A DNA stretch of 64,000 nt from Pleurotus djamor (GCA_029747585.1 JAPEVF010000172.1:16639-80638), one strand, 5' to 3'; shown: positions 1 through 11,890, numbered from the stretch's first letter. Made by a program: numbers and translations. Notes: a model not told the origin generated them from the letters alone.

Positions 1-1252
1 TTTTCAAAGGTCTTGTTGGGCACGCCAAGGGGTTCTGAGGTCGAGATATGCTGGATGACATCGTTGACGGTAATAGTGTTGTGAACGTCATCTGCAGGAA
101 CAGATCTCTGAAGTTCCAGGCGCACTCTAGAAGTATTAGATTACTTAGAAAAATCCGTTAAAAATAATTTAGATCAACTCACATTTCCGTCTTGACTGCC
201 AAACACACCAAGTTTAGCATACATATGAAGCTTTCAGCAATACGCTGACTGTTCAGAGTGTGTATCTGCTTAACCAGCCCGTTGATTGACGAGATGTTGA
301 GTAACTTAGTCGAGTCAAGGGATTCGGACTGTGTCGCGCTGTCATGCAGATAGCTTGAGATTGCAAACGCCCAGTTTGATGCATCCATGGGCTGATGCCG
401 CTCGGACTCCGTGACAAGTTTGGCGATCAAGGTTCGTGATTGAACTGAGTAGGAACCTACAGGCAAGGCGGTGGTAGCCTTCCATACAATTCCACTACCC
501 CGAGGACATCTTTTCCGCTTTGTTCTGACCCTGCCTCTCGTGCCCGACTTCTGCTGCTCTTCTTGGCGAGGCCTTTTCTTTGGTCTCTCCTCTGCCTCCT
601 CATCAAGTTCACTATGATCACCCACACCATCACCCTCCCTCCCGTTGTCTCTCCCATCATCTCCCCCGTCACCCGAACCTCCAATGCCGCCATTCAGACC
701 TTCCATCGATCCATCCTCAGAAACATCCTCACCATCTCCATTTCCACCCCCATAGCCTTTATTTCTACCACCTTGATCAAACTCTTCGTCTCGATCCAAG
801 CTATCATCTCTCCAAAAGTCTTCTTCGGGGATATCGGCATCCCTAGCGTAGGTATTATTTGAGCTGAGGCCCAAAATGGGAGAGCCTGAGATTACGGAAC
901 GATCGGCGGGGTCCATAGAAAAGCCTAAGACAGGTGATGCGTTCTGAGAAACGTCGGTGTCGGGAATAGATGGTGACGCAGGTGCTCTCGATAAAGCTTC
1001 GCTGTGATCCACGTGAGTGACCACTGGAGGCGAGGGAAAAATCAGGAGTCTAGGCGAGTCGAAGTGGTCAGGTGTTGCTGGGGGCGTCATCAGTTCTATA
1101 TTAGGCTGAGCCAGAGTCATCGGGGCCTCCGCAGCAAGAAGCGCGTGAGCCTTACGTCGGAGAGAACGACGAGAGAGAGATTCCCCTTCCTCCGGGGACG
1201 ACAAGATGAGAAGAAGTTCATGAAGTTCATTAGAGGACAATGAGATGGACAT
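1..1252 (-). CDS. Hypothetical acidic/Gly-Asp-rich protein, 3' end off the window
   Basis: The first exon runs from the ATG at 1252 to about 183. It is followed by a 56-bp intron (182 to 127, GTGAGT..TTCTAG) and an open second exon that continues past the left edge. The N-terminal half is Ser/Pro-rich, followed by a Gly/Asp/Glu-rich low-complexity stretch at residues ~150-215. Next comes a basic, nuclear-signal-like patch (RPKKRPRQ, RTKRKR) and then a more ordered-looking part with TLIAKLVTESERHQPMDAS. I do not recognise the family. The basic patch after an acidic region would fit a nuclear protein, but that is inference. Apparent plus-strand ORFs in this stretch are shadows of the repetitive coding sequence. 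Confidence 0.6.
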
Positions 1253-1554
1253 GACGGTTGGACAACGGTGTGGGAGAACCCCGCCTGTCTCACACGTTCT
1301 TTCTTTCCTTTTTCTTTCTTTCCTTTTTGGGACATCATAGGCATACCACTCTCAGCGGTTTTTTCACAATATATGCAGACAAACGAATACGATATATTGT
1401 TGGGAATTTTTTACAGAGTGCGAGACGTAGAAGATGAAGTAAATATGTACAAGGGACGAGTACATATTTGTGGAAACGATTTACAAGCCGCCAAAGACGA
1501 CGACGACGACGAGAGGGGGCACCGGCGTTCACTCCATGCTGGAGTCAGAGTCCT

Positions 1555-2021
1555 TCACTAACGTGTCAATTGAGTGAAATATATGAGAAGCAAAACAATA
1601 GATACACTTACCGAGCGGTCGGGGACGCGGTGCTGCCCTTCTAAGACCGCATCGAGAACCCCCTCGTTCCGATGAACGTCCCCGGAGAGTTTCGCAAACG
1701 ACTTGATGTTTTGGACGCTATTTTCGGAGACATCGCCTAGTAATACGTCAGTAAATTGAATGATGCGGATTGAGGGACATTACTTACCTTGGATTTGCTG
1801 GAGCCTCCCGTCGACCGAGGCCGCGAAGTGCTCCAGGCCCTTCGTCAAATGCTCGAGGCGGTTGTCGAGCTTTTCGAAGAGCTTTTGGACTTCGGGGAGA
1901 AGGGCGGGCAAATTGCTGGTGTTCTGGGCGATCTGTTGGAGGACTTGGGCGACTGTGGAGATTGGGTCAGTGGGGGAGAATGGAAGCGAAGAGCATACGG
2001 ATACTTACCGGCAGGGTCCAT
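1555..2021 (-). CDS. Small helical hypothetical protein (101 aa, four exons)
   Basis: Exons are 2021-2009, 1952-1788 and 1736-1612, plus a last exon starting at 1557. All introns have GTAAGT donors and clean AG acceptors. The exon sum to 1612 is 303 nt (101 codons), and the first codon after the last splice is TGA. If the last intron is retained, a stop also follows soon. The product begins MDPAVAQVLQQIAQNTSNLP and contains amphipathic heptad-like helices (LPEVQKLFEKLDNRLEHLTKG), suggesting a small coiled-coil protein. Family unknown. It lies head-to-tail with the acidic gene to its left on the same strand. Confidence 0.55.
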
Positions 2022-2456
2022 TGTGGGGGTGACAAAAAAGAAAATGAGTTGGATATAGGAAGGCTTGGGAGGAGGGGGGACAGAATGAGTCGACCTGATG
2101 AGTTGGCGGGCCTTTAAGTAGGACAGCCATGCTGTGGCTTGAAGTCAGGGGGAGTCAGTCACGGGATTATCCCCGGATAGCCGATTGGGGACTGAGCCCT
2201 CAGTCCCCACTTGAACTCCCAGTTCACACAACTTCGCGACATACCCACCTCCCCCAGCCAACCAGGTCTCTTGCTCTCTTATCCGAAGCATTGATTTCAA
2301 ATCGATATGAACACAAGGTGTGTTTTCGTTCTCTGACATTCTATGATATTCTCGAAACTGAATGCTGTGACTCAGTGATGCTGAAGTGATGGCAAAAAAT
2401 GGAAACCCCCCCTCCAAGCGATCACGGTAAACCTCTCAGCTGCCATCATTGTTCTC
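2022..2456. other. Intergenic stretch before the Ulp1-like gene
   Basis: No gene is supported. It holds the 5' side of the 101-aa gene and a perfect 10-bp inverted repeat (annotated separately). It may contain the left end of the Plavaka-type element, but I could not match it to any sequence right of 7720. Confidence 0.4.
2187..2208. repeat. Perfect 10-bp inverted repeat (hairpin)
   Basis: GGGGACTGAG is followed after 2 bp (CC) by its exact reverse complement CTCAGTCCCC. It sits about 250 bp upstream of the Ulp1-like gene. It could be a transposon-end hairpin, an operator-like site or chance. No poly-T follows it, so it does not look like a terminator. Confidence 0.7.
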
Positions 2457-4234
2457 ATGATGCCTGATCTTGAGGTAGACCAGGATCTTTGGAGAGGGAA
2501 CTTGGGGAAGAATCTTTGGCTCGATCTGCCGGTCCCACCAGAAGCTCTGGATTCGATTCTACCCCCCCCTTCCTTCAGCACCACCCCAGCCCCTGGTGCA
2601 GCACCTTCTGGTGCAGCACCTTCGCTCTCGGTGGAATTAACAACGGATACCACTGCCGTCACCGAGATCATCCTCCCGGTCCCCGATCCAAACCCGCTGG
2701 AACTCCCGGGGGAAATTAAATTCCCCCAGGAAGACCCGTTACCTTTGACCTCTGTCGCCATTTCCCCTTTGGTGAAACACTTATTTGACCTTCTAGTCCT
2801 TGACATAGGTCGCTGGAAGGACCAATATAATCTCAGTAATATTGCCACTTCTTTTCGCCAAATAAAATGGCATCTTGACTTTGAGGATCGAGACCGTTTC
2901 CAGGATCTTGAGGCATTACCATTTATTGACGATTCTCTTAGGCACGTTGACAGGCTATTCCTGAATCTTCATGATGCATATCTCGCGAGTGCAAACTTCT
3001 ACTCACGTTGCACCGTCCTCGCCGGGTTTATCCCACAAGACCACCTCCCCACTTTTCTCCCCCTTCTTCGTCACATTCAAAGGGATCGCATCATAGTCCG
3101 GCATGTGCTGCATTTTACGGCTAGCCAGATTCGAAGATGGATGAGCCGTCCGTCTTTCCTTCTCACGAGACTCACCAACCTGGTGAGTACTACTTCCATG
3201 CTATCGTTTCAGGCATGATACTTACCGTAAGTAGATTTTTCAGTTACCGGTTCCTGACCGGTATGCTTCCGGAATCATATCGGAGGCATCATTGAAGACA
3301 CTAGAGCCTGGTCAGTGGGTTGATGATAATATCATCAATTTCTTCTGCGGTAAGTCTCGATTGTTCAACGGAATAGCACTATCAATAACCTCATTACCTG
3401 TCAGGCAATAGAGAAGGGCACCATCTCCACGTCCTGGGGAGCGCTGAAGATATTCTCTTCTGCTCCCCTTTAATCTGGTCTACCATTGCGGCTCTGCCAG
3501 CACTGGGCAGCGGACTTGGTGACAAGGTATGTTCCCTCATTGCCAGATGTGTGAGCTTCGTTAACATCGGCCTTAGATTTTTAATCGTGAAACACTGCTC
3601 AAAATTCGCCGAATCATCATGCCGTACCATGAAAAGGATCACTGGATTCTCATCCACTGCAACGTTCGCACATCAAAGATTGAGGTATTGGATAGCCTAT
3701 GGGACCAATACCATGCAGACACGGCGGCGTCGAAGGCAAAGCGTTTCGCTCGACCAGTTCGGGTAAGTTAGGTTTGACTTTTTTTTTTTTTGGTAATTCC
3801 CTCTTTGACAACGATTCCTCAAACAGTTGACCCGTGTCTGGATCGATCATATTCGGACTCGATTCAACCTTTCCCTCTCGGCGGCCTGCCAATGGAACAT
3901 CGTCGCCCCCGTGGAGGAGGTGCGTTTCTCTCCGCTTTTGTTTCTCTTCATTCCCCATCGAGCACGGCGCTAGATACCCTTTCAAACCAATGAGGTGGAT
4001 TGTGGCGTGTACGTTATTGTATTCGCCCGCCATCTTATAACTGGGGAAACAGTGAACCATGATGCGTTGCCAAGGTCAGAGATGATTGGAAAGAAGTGGA
4101 GCACTCTGAATACGGTGCGGCTTCGCCTCTGGTCAGAGCTTCCGAAAACGGGGGAACAATGGACTTCAATACCAGACATCATCCGCTGCTTTTCTTCGTT
4201 TCAACACTATGGTGACTACGAGGTTGCTATATAG
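2457..4234 (+). CDS. Ulp1/SENP-like (C48) cysteine protease, transposon-associated
   Basis: Six exons: 2457-3182, 3244-3349, 3405-3526, 3577-3762, 3827-3919 and 3974-4234. The sum is 1494 nt (497 aa), and every intron has GT..AG ends. The C-terminal third has the Ulp1 fold signature. A WVDDNIINFFC segment corresponds to the family's W-[LV]-x-D-x-x-[IV] motif. DHWILIHCN carries the catalytic His (~340), VLDSLWDQ the Asp (~357), and PFQTNEVDCGVYV the Gln (~415) and catalytic Cys (~421). All four active-site residues are therefore present, so it is probably an active SUMO/Ub-like or polyprotein-type protease. The N-terminal 240 residues are Pro-rich then helical, with no family I recognise. It lies 200 bp upstream of, and on the same strand as, the Plavaka transposase. 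Such proteases are often carried by large eukaryotic DNA transposons, so membership in that element is likely but inferred. Confidence 0.8.
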
Positions 4235-4348
4235 CGTTTTTGTTTGTTGTTTTTTGTTTTATTATGACCTGCTGTTTCTTTGGTGTTCAACTTGCGCATC
4301 TCACAATTAAAGAAGTTTAGGTTGAGCTACTTATGAGGTTGAGTGGTG

Positions 4349-4355
4349 TATAAAG
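4349..4355 (+). promoter_or_regulatory. TATA-like box of the Plavaka transposase gene
   Basis: TATAAAG lies about 80 bp upstream of the ATG at 4434, in the short gap after the Ulp1-like gene, which suggests the transposase has its own promoter. Confidence 0.45.
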
Positions 4356-4433
4356 CCAAGGGCAAGGAAAGGCGGCCTCCAATCATCCCCCCTGCAACCC
4401 CCTCCCGTCCCAGTGCAATCTATCCTTCATCAT

Positions 4434-7400
4434 ATGGGCAAGCGAGACCGCTCAAATACATTCTCAAGCAGCGGCGGAGCATCTAGGTCCAAACGCTCGC
4501 GTCGCTCAAAGCCATCGGCCGTTGATGTCAATCCTGTCGACCCCAGCAGCAATGAAAGTACTGAGGGTAGTCAAAGCGAGGATGACGAAGACGTGGAGGA
4601 GAGTAACATGGATCTTCTCTTTGAGAGGTATCCACTCTCCTGTCCTAGTTGCAAAATGGTCAGCCGTTCACTTTCTCAAAAAAAAAACCCAACAATTCTG
4701 AGCATCACCTTAGACATTTCTCACCCAAGGAGGAACGATGTCTCACTTACGAATGTCAAAGCATTGTAGCTGGTGGAGGGAGAACCAAAGGATTATTTCC
4801 GACCGGAAAAATCAAAAGGCTAAGTGGAAGATGACCGCTGAATCCGAGTCATCTTCTGGCGACTATGTTCTAGTTCCCGAGCTATATGCTGACCGTAATC
4901 CTCCAACAGATGATGCTCGACCTTGGGAGGTCATGGAAGAAATGGAAGACGACCTTATTTTCAACACGATTCCAGGTGCGTTGCCCGCCATGTATGAGAC
5001 TGACAGTCAGCTTTTTTCGGATGGCCAGGCTGGCCCGTCAACATCCGCGGCGGCCTTTGGTGTTGACACGGCTTCCTGTGGTCCGCAGGTAAGGCCCCGA
5101 TTGGATGATGATGAAGATACACGTTGGGTTGAGCAAAACCTGGACGAACATGGCACAATAACGGGTTACAATGTCAAGGCTGTAGCAAGGTGGAGACAGC
5201 TTTTCGGAGCCAACCCTGCTCCGAACGGTGACGAGCCTAGGTCAGATCCCTCATTAAATGCTTACGCACCTTTTTCTTCCGAACTAGATTGGAAAGTTGC
5301 GAATTGGTTTGTTGCAGAAGACCCTGGTCACAGCTCTTTTGACCGCTTCCTTTCCATCCCAGGTGTTATTGAACGCCTCGGCCTTTCCTTCAAAAATGTG
5401 CGGGAGCTCCACCAAAGGGTTGATGCCCTACCTTCAAGAGCCGGGAATTGGAAGGCCAAGATACTACGTTTCCAGGATCGGCCCTCCGAGGAATTTATTA
5501 TACGGTTCCGAGATCCTATTGAAGCTATTCGAAGTCTTTGGTCAGATCCGACATTAGTCGATGATCTGATATACCGTCCTCAAAGTGTCTTTACAAACAA
5601 GGACAAGGAAAGCCGTATATTCTCAGAGATGTGGACTGGCACCTGGTGGGCAGGTCTTCAGGTAAGTTCGACGGTTTGATATGTGGACACGTTGACCTGA
5701 GAACAAATTCCAGGGCAAAATAGCCAAGCACGGAACTGTCTGCCCAGTCATCGTCGCATCCGATAAGACGCAGCTCACCCAGTTCTCTGGAAGCAAAATG
5801 GCGTATCCGATCTACTTGACCATTGGAAATATTCCAAAGGCCATACGAAGAAAGCCAACAAGACACGCCTGCATTTTGCTAGGCTACCTATCCACAGATA
5901 AGGTGAACAAATACGGGTTGACAAAAACTCAGGTCAAGACAAGGACCCAGCGTTTGTTTCATGAATCGTTGAAGATAATATTCGAATCTCTTCAAGAGGC
6001 CGGAGCTAATGGGGTGGATATGACAAACGCCAAAGGTGAAGTCAGAACAGTCTTTCCATTTCTAACTTCATACGTTGCAGATTATCCCGAGCAATGTCTG
6101 ATATCTTGCACAAAAAGCGGTACGTGCCCCAAGTGTCAGTGTACTAAAGAACAGCTACAGGATATCGCTTGCTTCCCTGCTCGAACGCCCCAGACTACAC
6201 TGCATATCATTGCTGAAGCTCAGAGTTCAACCACAAATGCCTCACAGTTTCACAATTACTGCCAACAAAATGGTGTTGCTGGCGGGGTGACCGATCCCTT
6301 TTGGGAAGGGTATCCTTTGACTGATATTCACGTTGCTCTTACTCCTGACGTTCTCCACCAGTTATATCAAGGCGTCCTCAAATCATTGGTTGAATGGTGT
6401 CAGATGGGTATGACTCACAAGGAATTCGATCGAAGGGTTCAATGCCTTCCACCTTGCTTTGGTGTTCGTCACTTTAGTAAGGGTATCTCCAACCTCACAC
6501 AAGTCACTGGCCCCGAACGCAAGCACATCGCTCGCATCCTTCTGGCATGCTGCGACGGCGTGATATCGCAGGGGGCTATTGAAGCTACGCGACATCTTTT
6601 GGACTTCATCTACATCGCTCAGTATAAAACTCATGACGAAATCACTCTAGGCTACTTGTCGAGCGCGTTAGAAGGGTTTCAAGAACACCGAAATGATTTT
6701 ATCAAGATGAAGGCGCGTAAAGACTTCAATATTCCCAAGTTTCACTCAATGAAGCACTATGTTTCGTCTATCCGTCTGTTTGGCTCCACTGACAATTATA
6801 ACACAGAGATGTTTGAGCGGCTTCATATCGACTTCGCCAAGGATGCTTGGAGAGCCTCAAATAAACGGAACGAGCTGCCTCAAATGATTACCTGGATATC
6901 AAGACACGAGAAAATGGCGACCTTTTCATCGTACATCGAGATGCTAAAGACACGTCATTTGCCCAGTAAGCTCCCTCTTGACCTCGACAAACTGAGCAGC
7001 ATTTCTTTAGCCAAATACGCTCACACTTCAATACTTGGCGAGAAGATTGAGACCCAACACCGTGCTCCAAAATTTCTTTTCGCCATCAAGGAGTTTCTCA
7101 ACAAGCTTGCGCCATCGTCTTTGAAAGTGCCAAAGGTGGAGGTCCCAACTATGATGCTTCCGCTCATTGACTTTCCAATCTGGTACTCATACAAATTGAC
7201 CCGAGTTTCCATTGCAGATGATGAGACTCAGGACCATCTCAAGGACCAAATCAAAGCGATGCCATCCAAGATTCATCCCCCGTATGGTCGTTTCGATAAT
7301 GTAGTCGTGGTTACCTCTATCCATGGCGAGGCAACTGGTCTGCAAGGGACAAAAATAGGCCGAGTCAAGGTAATATTCAAGATTCCGGACACCATATCAA

Positions 7401-7720
7401 TGGGAGGGAGAGTATTCGATCGCCCTCCCGTTTGGCCCTCCGAGCTGTTGGCTTATGTTGAATGGTATGAGCGTTCTTCCTCCCCTCACTCACGAAGCTT
7501 GTTCTATACAGTACGGCAGCCACAAGAGCTGAAAGAGGTCAAAGCATCGGTTGTTTATCTCTCTCAAATTCGGCAGAGCTGCATGCTCACTCCAAGATTC
7601 GGCGATCCTTCTTGGAAAGATCTCAGCAAGGTTACGACCAATAATGTGCTCGATTTCTTAGGCAGGCCTTACTATCTCAATAACTTCAGCAGCATGTACG
7701 CGTATCAAAGTCTCTGGTAG
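4434..7720 (+). CDS. Plavaka-family transposase (intact, 1059 aa)
   Basis: Three exons: 4434-4658, 4714-5661 and 5714-7720. The first intron (55 bp, ending CACCTTAG) joins what otherwise look like three frames into one C2H2 zinc finger, CPSCK..F....GG....HLRMSKHC, the usual N-terminal finger of Plavaka proteins. Further signatures follow in order: YAPFSSELDWKVANWFV, the RFRDPIEAIRSLWSDP segment, TGTWWAGLQ^GKIAKHGTV, then SDKTQLTQFSGSKMAYPIYL with LTIGNIPKAIRRKP, and later HVALTPDVLHQLYQGVLKSL and KFHSMKHYVSSIRLFGSTDN. These are the conserved core of Plavaka transposases. The reading frame is uninterrupted over the whole length, so the copy may be active. The ATG at 4434 was chosen because the upstream extension starts with GTG. 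An acidic/Ser-rich low-complexity stretch follows the N-terminal basic region. Confidence 0.9.
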
Positions 7721-8173
7721 TTGAAGGCGGCAAGGCCTAAGGGTGAGTGTCTCTGTTCAGTCGAGTCCTTTCAATATTGCTGATTCTGTCAACTCCTCGG
7801 AACATACTAGCCAACTTGTTGCTTGGGTGGGAGCTCTTCAATTCATCAGCCGTACCACCGCCGGAGTCTGAGTAACAGTGGTTTCCTTCACTGGACGGTA
7901 GGGGGACTGTTGGTCATGGACCATCCGTCTACCGGGTACAAAGATCCGGGCTTTGAGGGCATTGGGGCCCATTCATGTTGATACTTAGGATAGGTGATTT
8001 ATGAATCACAGACAAGAGTTGTTTGTTCGCTCTGCATTGCCCTCTCCTCCTTGTAAGCCTTCCTCTCAAGTAAGGGATGGATAGGGGAATAGGGGAGCTA
8101 ACGCTTTGTCATCATCCCGCTCTGTGCGCCCTCTTCCCTCATTAGTACTTCCCGCCCATTTGCCCTCCCCACC
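7721..8173. other. Intergenic, probable right flank of the Plavaka element
   Basis: No ORF is supported. It contains a small hairpin-capable segment near 7900 (CGGTAG..CTACCG enclosing TGGTC..GACCA). The final ~70 bp are the leader of the F-box gene. Confidence 0.35.
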
Positions 8174-9409
8174 ATGTCTGATTTACCTCGTTCCCCCTTC
8201 TCGTCAATATCCTTTGAGCTTGTCCATATTATTCTGAACTATCTTTTGACCGAAGACCGCCTTGCTCTTTTGAATACCTGTCGTCATCTCCGCGCCATTG
8301 GTACCGAGAAGACCTACCGGCACCTCGATCTTGGACTAGCCACCCACTTTCACAACTTCCCTCTGCAAGATAGGGCTGAACAAGTTCGGAGTATCCGCAT
8401 GCGCTACAACCAAGTTTGGAAAGTCCCGGCCTTTCTGCCGGAGCATCCTCGATTAGATTGCTTCGCCTACGCTCTTCCTCACTTTAAAAATATTGTCATT
8501 TTGGATCTTGAAGGCATTGCGTGGTCTTGGTAAGCTTCTTTTCCTTGCCTATCTCCCAGTTCTACTAAGCGATACTCATACCTTTAGCATCCCCTTCATA
8601 CCGTTCGCTGCCTGGCAGAAGCTAGAGGAACTTCGCGTCCGAACCTGCTGGTTCGCGATTCATTGCAAGGAGCACCAACATTCTGAGACAGGAATGCTGC
8701 ACTATAAGGAGCCATGCTCGTCTAAACTCCCATCCCTCAGACGACTCTCTTGNCCCCCCATGCCTAGCGCTTCACTTCCTCGCAGTCGCTCCCAACGTCA
8801 CCCACCTCTGCTTCCAGAAGCACATCATGCACTCCCCTGGGCAGAGTAGCTGCGACCACACCTTCGACTTCGACCGCTCCCTGTTTTCAAACATCGTCCA
8901 CATTGGGTTCTATGGNTTTTTTTTGGACTCGGCGTTGGATCATCAATCTGTTGTCCTCTCTGGATGGCATTCAGTACATGGAATGGGAATGTCTTATGAG
9001 GAGACATCATAATGAGGTATTTAGTTTGATTATCCGTCAGACGTCGCAGATTTAACACTCTCCCTCTCAGGAATTGATGCTGGCGTTGCTGGCTGTTCCT
9101 GCCCCCTCTTCTCTCCTGCTCATCTGCAACCATCCCAATACCATGGAACCCATCACGCTGGAAGAATTCCAGAATATCGTTCCTGATAAACCAGGTAATG
9201 ATACTCTGAAACGATTTGAAGTTCAGGAATTCGTGTCGTCCACGATGTGGTCGACTGTGTGGACGAGGGATGGAGGCATGCAGCAGAGCTCAACCCCAAT
9301 CATGGTACCGCCTGTGGATAGGTTGTGGCCCCCCGCTGATGAAGGCCAGGAAGTGAGGGATAGAAGGAGGTGGACGGGTAAGATGCTGGTTCTTGACGAA
9401 TCTTTGTAA
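8174..9409 (+). CDS. F-box-like protein
   Basis: Exons are 8174-8529, 8588-9016 and 9071-9409. The N-terminus has an F-box pattern (ISFELVHIILNYLLTEDRLALLNTCRHLRAIG), as in substrate adaptors of SCF ubiquitin ligases. The rest matches the degenerate LRR-like body of agaric F-box proteins (WQKLEELRVRTCW, LPSLRRLS). Two ambiguous bases (8753, 8916), each beside a homopolymer, break the frame. Leaving both out gives exactly 374 codons (373 aa) with all three exons in phase, so they look like spurious bases rather than real lesions. The target is unknown. Confidence 0.75.
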
Positions 9410-9638
9410 TTTCTCTCATCACTTGTATGCTTCTCTTGCTTATCAAACTCGCAAACTCGGCTTTCAGCTTGCCTCCCTCCTGAGGGCCATGTGCTTCGTG
9501 TTTTAGACTTTACGTGTTTTTAGATTTACGCGACGCGTCTCAACATTCGCACAAACCAATGTTTGCCTCCCACGCACACAGTCCCACACATACAGCCGAC
9601 TCCCTCGCCGTCAACCTCCAGAGTTTTATACCACCATC

Positions 9639-10346
9639 ATGATGAATCTCAGGGAAAGAGTTTATCGAGCCCACCTTATGCACCTGAGGATTCAAAAGAA
9701 TTCTGTTCTCACGAAGCTGCGACATTCTCTCAAGCAAAACCCAGCGATGAAGAGTGGGCTGTCGTTGCGCCAGCGGTACAAGAATTTGAAAGCCGCAAAC
9801 CGCTCCTTGAAAGTCGGAAACAACTCGTTCCGAACCCGAAACCGGGAGTTGGTAGCTCGCAACGCTGAGCTCGAAGATCAAAACCGAGGGTGGCAGGCAG
9901 CCAGTCATCGGCTTCAACGCGACATATGCTTCTGGAAATTGGTGAGTGGCATGTGTCCATTCAAACCTGTGATCGCTAGACAAATACGTATGCCTCCTTT
10001 CAGATGAATACATCGGCTGCTCTCTTCAATGAGTTAGCTGTGCCCGAAGAAGATCGGGTTTCTCCCAATCATGTCGACGATTTGAGGTCAAAAGCCAAAT
10101 ATGAAAGGGATTCCATGGTAAGTAACTGTTAGATCTCATGTACAGTGTCATGTCTGAATAATAAAGAAGTGCGTTCAAGAGTGGGCAAGCCATGCCTCTG
10201 AATCGCGTTGGTCAGAGACGGAGGTAAACTATGTATGGAGAGAAGGAGTGGGGCGCAGTATTCCCAAGGCTGATCTCATGCGGACATTAGTATCGCTATC
10301 AGAAGTCTATGGTGTTGACCTTAGGAAAGTAACTAGTGATCTGTAA
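9639..10346 (+). CDS. Basic coiled-coil hypothetical protein (198 aa)
   Basis: Exons are 9639-9941, 10004-10117 and 10167-10346, all in phase with GT..AG introns. The N-terminal ~95 residues are strongly basic and helical (RQRYKNLKAANRSLKVGN, RNRELVARNAELEDQN), with bZIP-like spacing of charged residues but no clear leucine zipper. The C-terminal part (VWREGVGRSIPKADLMRTLV) looks like a short folded tail. No family is recognised. A structural or nucleic-acid-binding role is possible but unproven. Confidence 0.6.
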
Positions 10347-11465
10347 ACCGTAGTAGTAAACTCATGATTCGGTATAAGTCAGCATTTTTGAGTTGGTTGC
10401 AGAACCATGAAAATGACGTCATAACCTTCCAAACCCCGTGGCCGAGTTTATCAAAAACATACAAAGTTGAAAGAACACCGTCTACGCTGGGGAGAAAGAA
10501 ATAAATTCGAAGAAAAGCATAGAAAGAAAGTTATATCAAGGTCAGAGTATGAGAAAGAAAGTCGGATGGATTTCAGTAGTACTGTTCCTCCGCCGCTATG
10601 ACTGAAAGCCATTGAAAGCAACTGAAAGCTACAAAAAATACCGGTTGATTTTATTGTACAACTGAAAGAGATGAAAAGATAGCAAAGATAGATGACTTAT
10701 TTATACTAAAGATGAAAGATATTGTAAGCTAGTAAGTGCGCCTGAAAACACTTTTTTGTCTTTGAATGTGAGCACTGGGTTGCGAACAAACTTTGATAAG
10801 CTTTTACCAAAAACTATTTTTCCTGATGAGGACTCATCAACTCGGGCCATCAGATTGTTCCGATGCAAGAAAATCATACCACTCATCCAGCATTTTAATC
10901 ACTCCCAGGTACAGGTGAGAAGCAAGCCCATGGCTTCCGCTCGAGGAGTAGTCGGCCCCGCGCACTCCTACCGTCGTTATTGAGAAGACACAGCACATCT
11001 CATGACATCCTCCACACGAGGATACGGCCCATAATCGCCTGCAAGATACCAAGCACATGCGACGGCTCGTGCAGCTCCGGCAAATGTGTGTACGCCCCCT
11101 TCTATATTTTCTCAATAGGCTTATTCATCACCCAGACAACGCACGAAGAAGCCTTGGACCTCCCACAATCCATGGCCCCAGAACAACAACATTGAAGGGA
11201 GGACCTTACTTCTCAGTCTCGTGCTTTTATTCCTGGGCCGGTAGAAAGCTAGTTTGACACCCAACGAGGTCGCTGTCCCCTCTTCTTACATCCAAGCTCA
11301 GCCAACTAAAACCCTTGATTTTTCCTATAGAACTACAGGATGCCCATATTTTTCCCCTCGAAGCCCAGGCTATACCCGTCTCCGACTGTCGTTCCTCACC
11401 ACACCGACTCCCAGACATTTCGGCTCGTGCCGGATACATTCTAGAAACATCAACGACGAGTCACC
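10347..11465. other. Intergenic region with GAAAG-rich stretch
   Basis: About 1.1 kb without a supported gene. Short ORFs on both strands have no intron logic or recognisable motifs. From about 10550 to 10735 the words TGAAAG/GAAAG recur many times (for example ATTGAAAGCAACTGAAAGC), giving a purine-rich stretch. Confidence 0.4.
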
Positions 11466-11890
11466 CTAAAACGAGTCGTTCATCTTGTTGAGCTGGGCCA
11501 GTAGTCTGGGATTTTGGGAGTAGGTGAGCCGTGCCGTTTGAACTCTCATTTTCCATCTATCCCCATGAAACGGAACCAATCCAATTTTACTCAGTGCCCA
11601 CAACACTTCTTCCAACGCGGTGATGAATTTTACGGCTTCTCTATCACCCCATAACGATAGCAGGGAACATATGTTCAACGCAACGCGGTCCCCGATGGGC
11701 TGCGAGGAGTGGACATGGTCATGCTCTCTGATTTTGGGTTCAGCCTTCAATTCATAACCCCCCGCAAATCCGTGGAGTTCAAAAACTTGCTGTCCTTTGC
11801 GGTCAGGCTCTATATCCATACCCCCATCCATCCTCCCCTTCTCAAGTTTACGGTTGTTCACGCCATTGCTGGACACGGAGACGTTTTTCG
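11466..11890 (-). CDS. Uncertain ORF, C-terminal exon of a possible small gene
   Basis: The minus-strand ORF has coding-like character at its C-terminus (RVALNICSLLSLWGDREAV, ALEEVLWALSKIGLVPF, LLAQLNKMNDSF). Its upstream part runs into the first exon of the HSF-type gene on the opposite strand, so the start and exon structure are unclear. No family is recognised. It may equally be a chance ORF in the leader of the HSF-type gene. Confidence 0.25.

Larger units (their letters stand above)
2457..7720 (+). mobile_element. Plavaka-type DNA transposon (coding core; ends not found)
   Basis: The Ulp1-like gene and the intact Plavaka transposase are adjacent, co-oriented and about 200 bp apart. This is the layout expected of a two-gene DNA transposon of the CACTA-like Plavaka group found in Agaricomycetes. 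The limits given are those of the genes. I could not identify terminal inverted repeats or a target duplication by eye, so true ends probably lie in 2030-2456 and 7721-8170. Confidence 0.5.

Noticed and set aside
563..862. Plus-strand ORFs rich in His, Pro and Ser
   Set aside because: They are the complement of the Gly/Asp-rich minus-strand exon and have no independent support.
4620..4760. Apparent double frameshift in the Plavaka transposase near an A-run
   Set aside because: A 55-bp intron (4659-4713) with a good acceptor joins the first and third frames and gives a proper C2H2 finger ending HLRMSKHC, so no lesion is needed.
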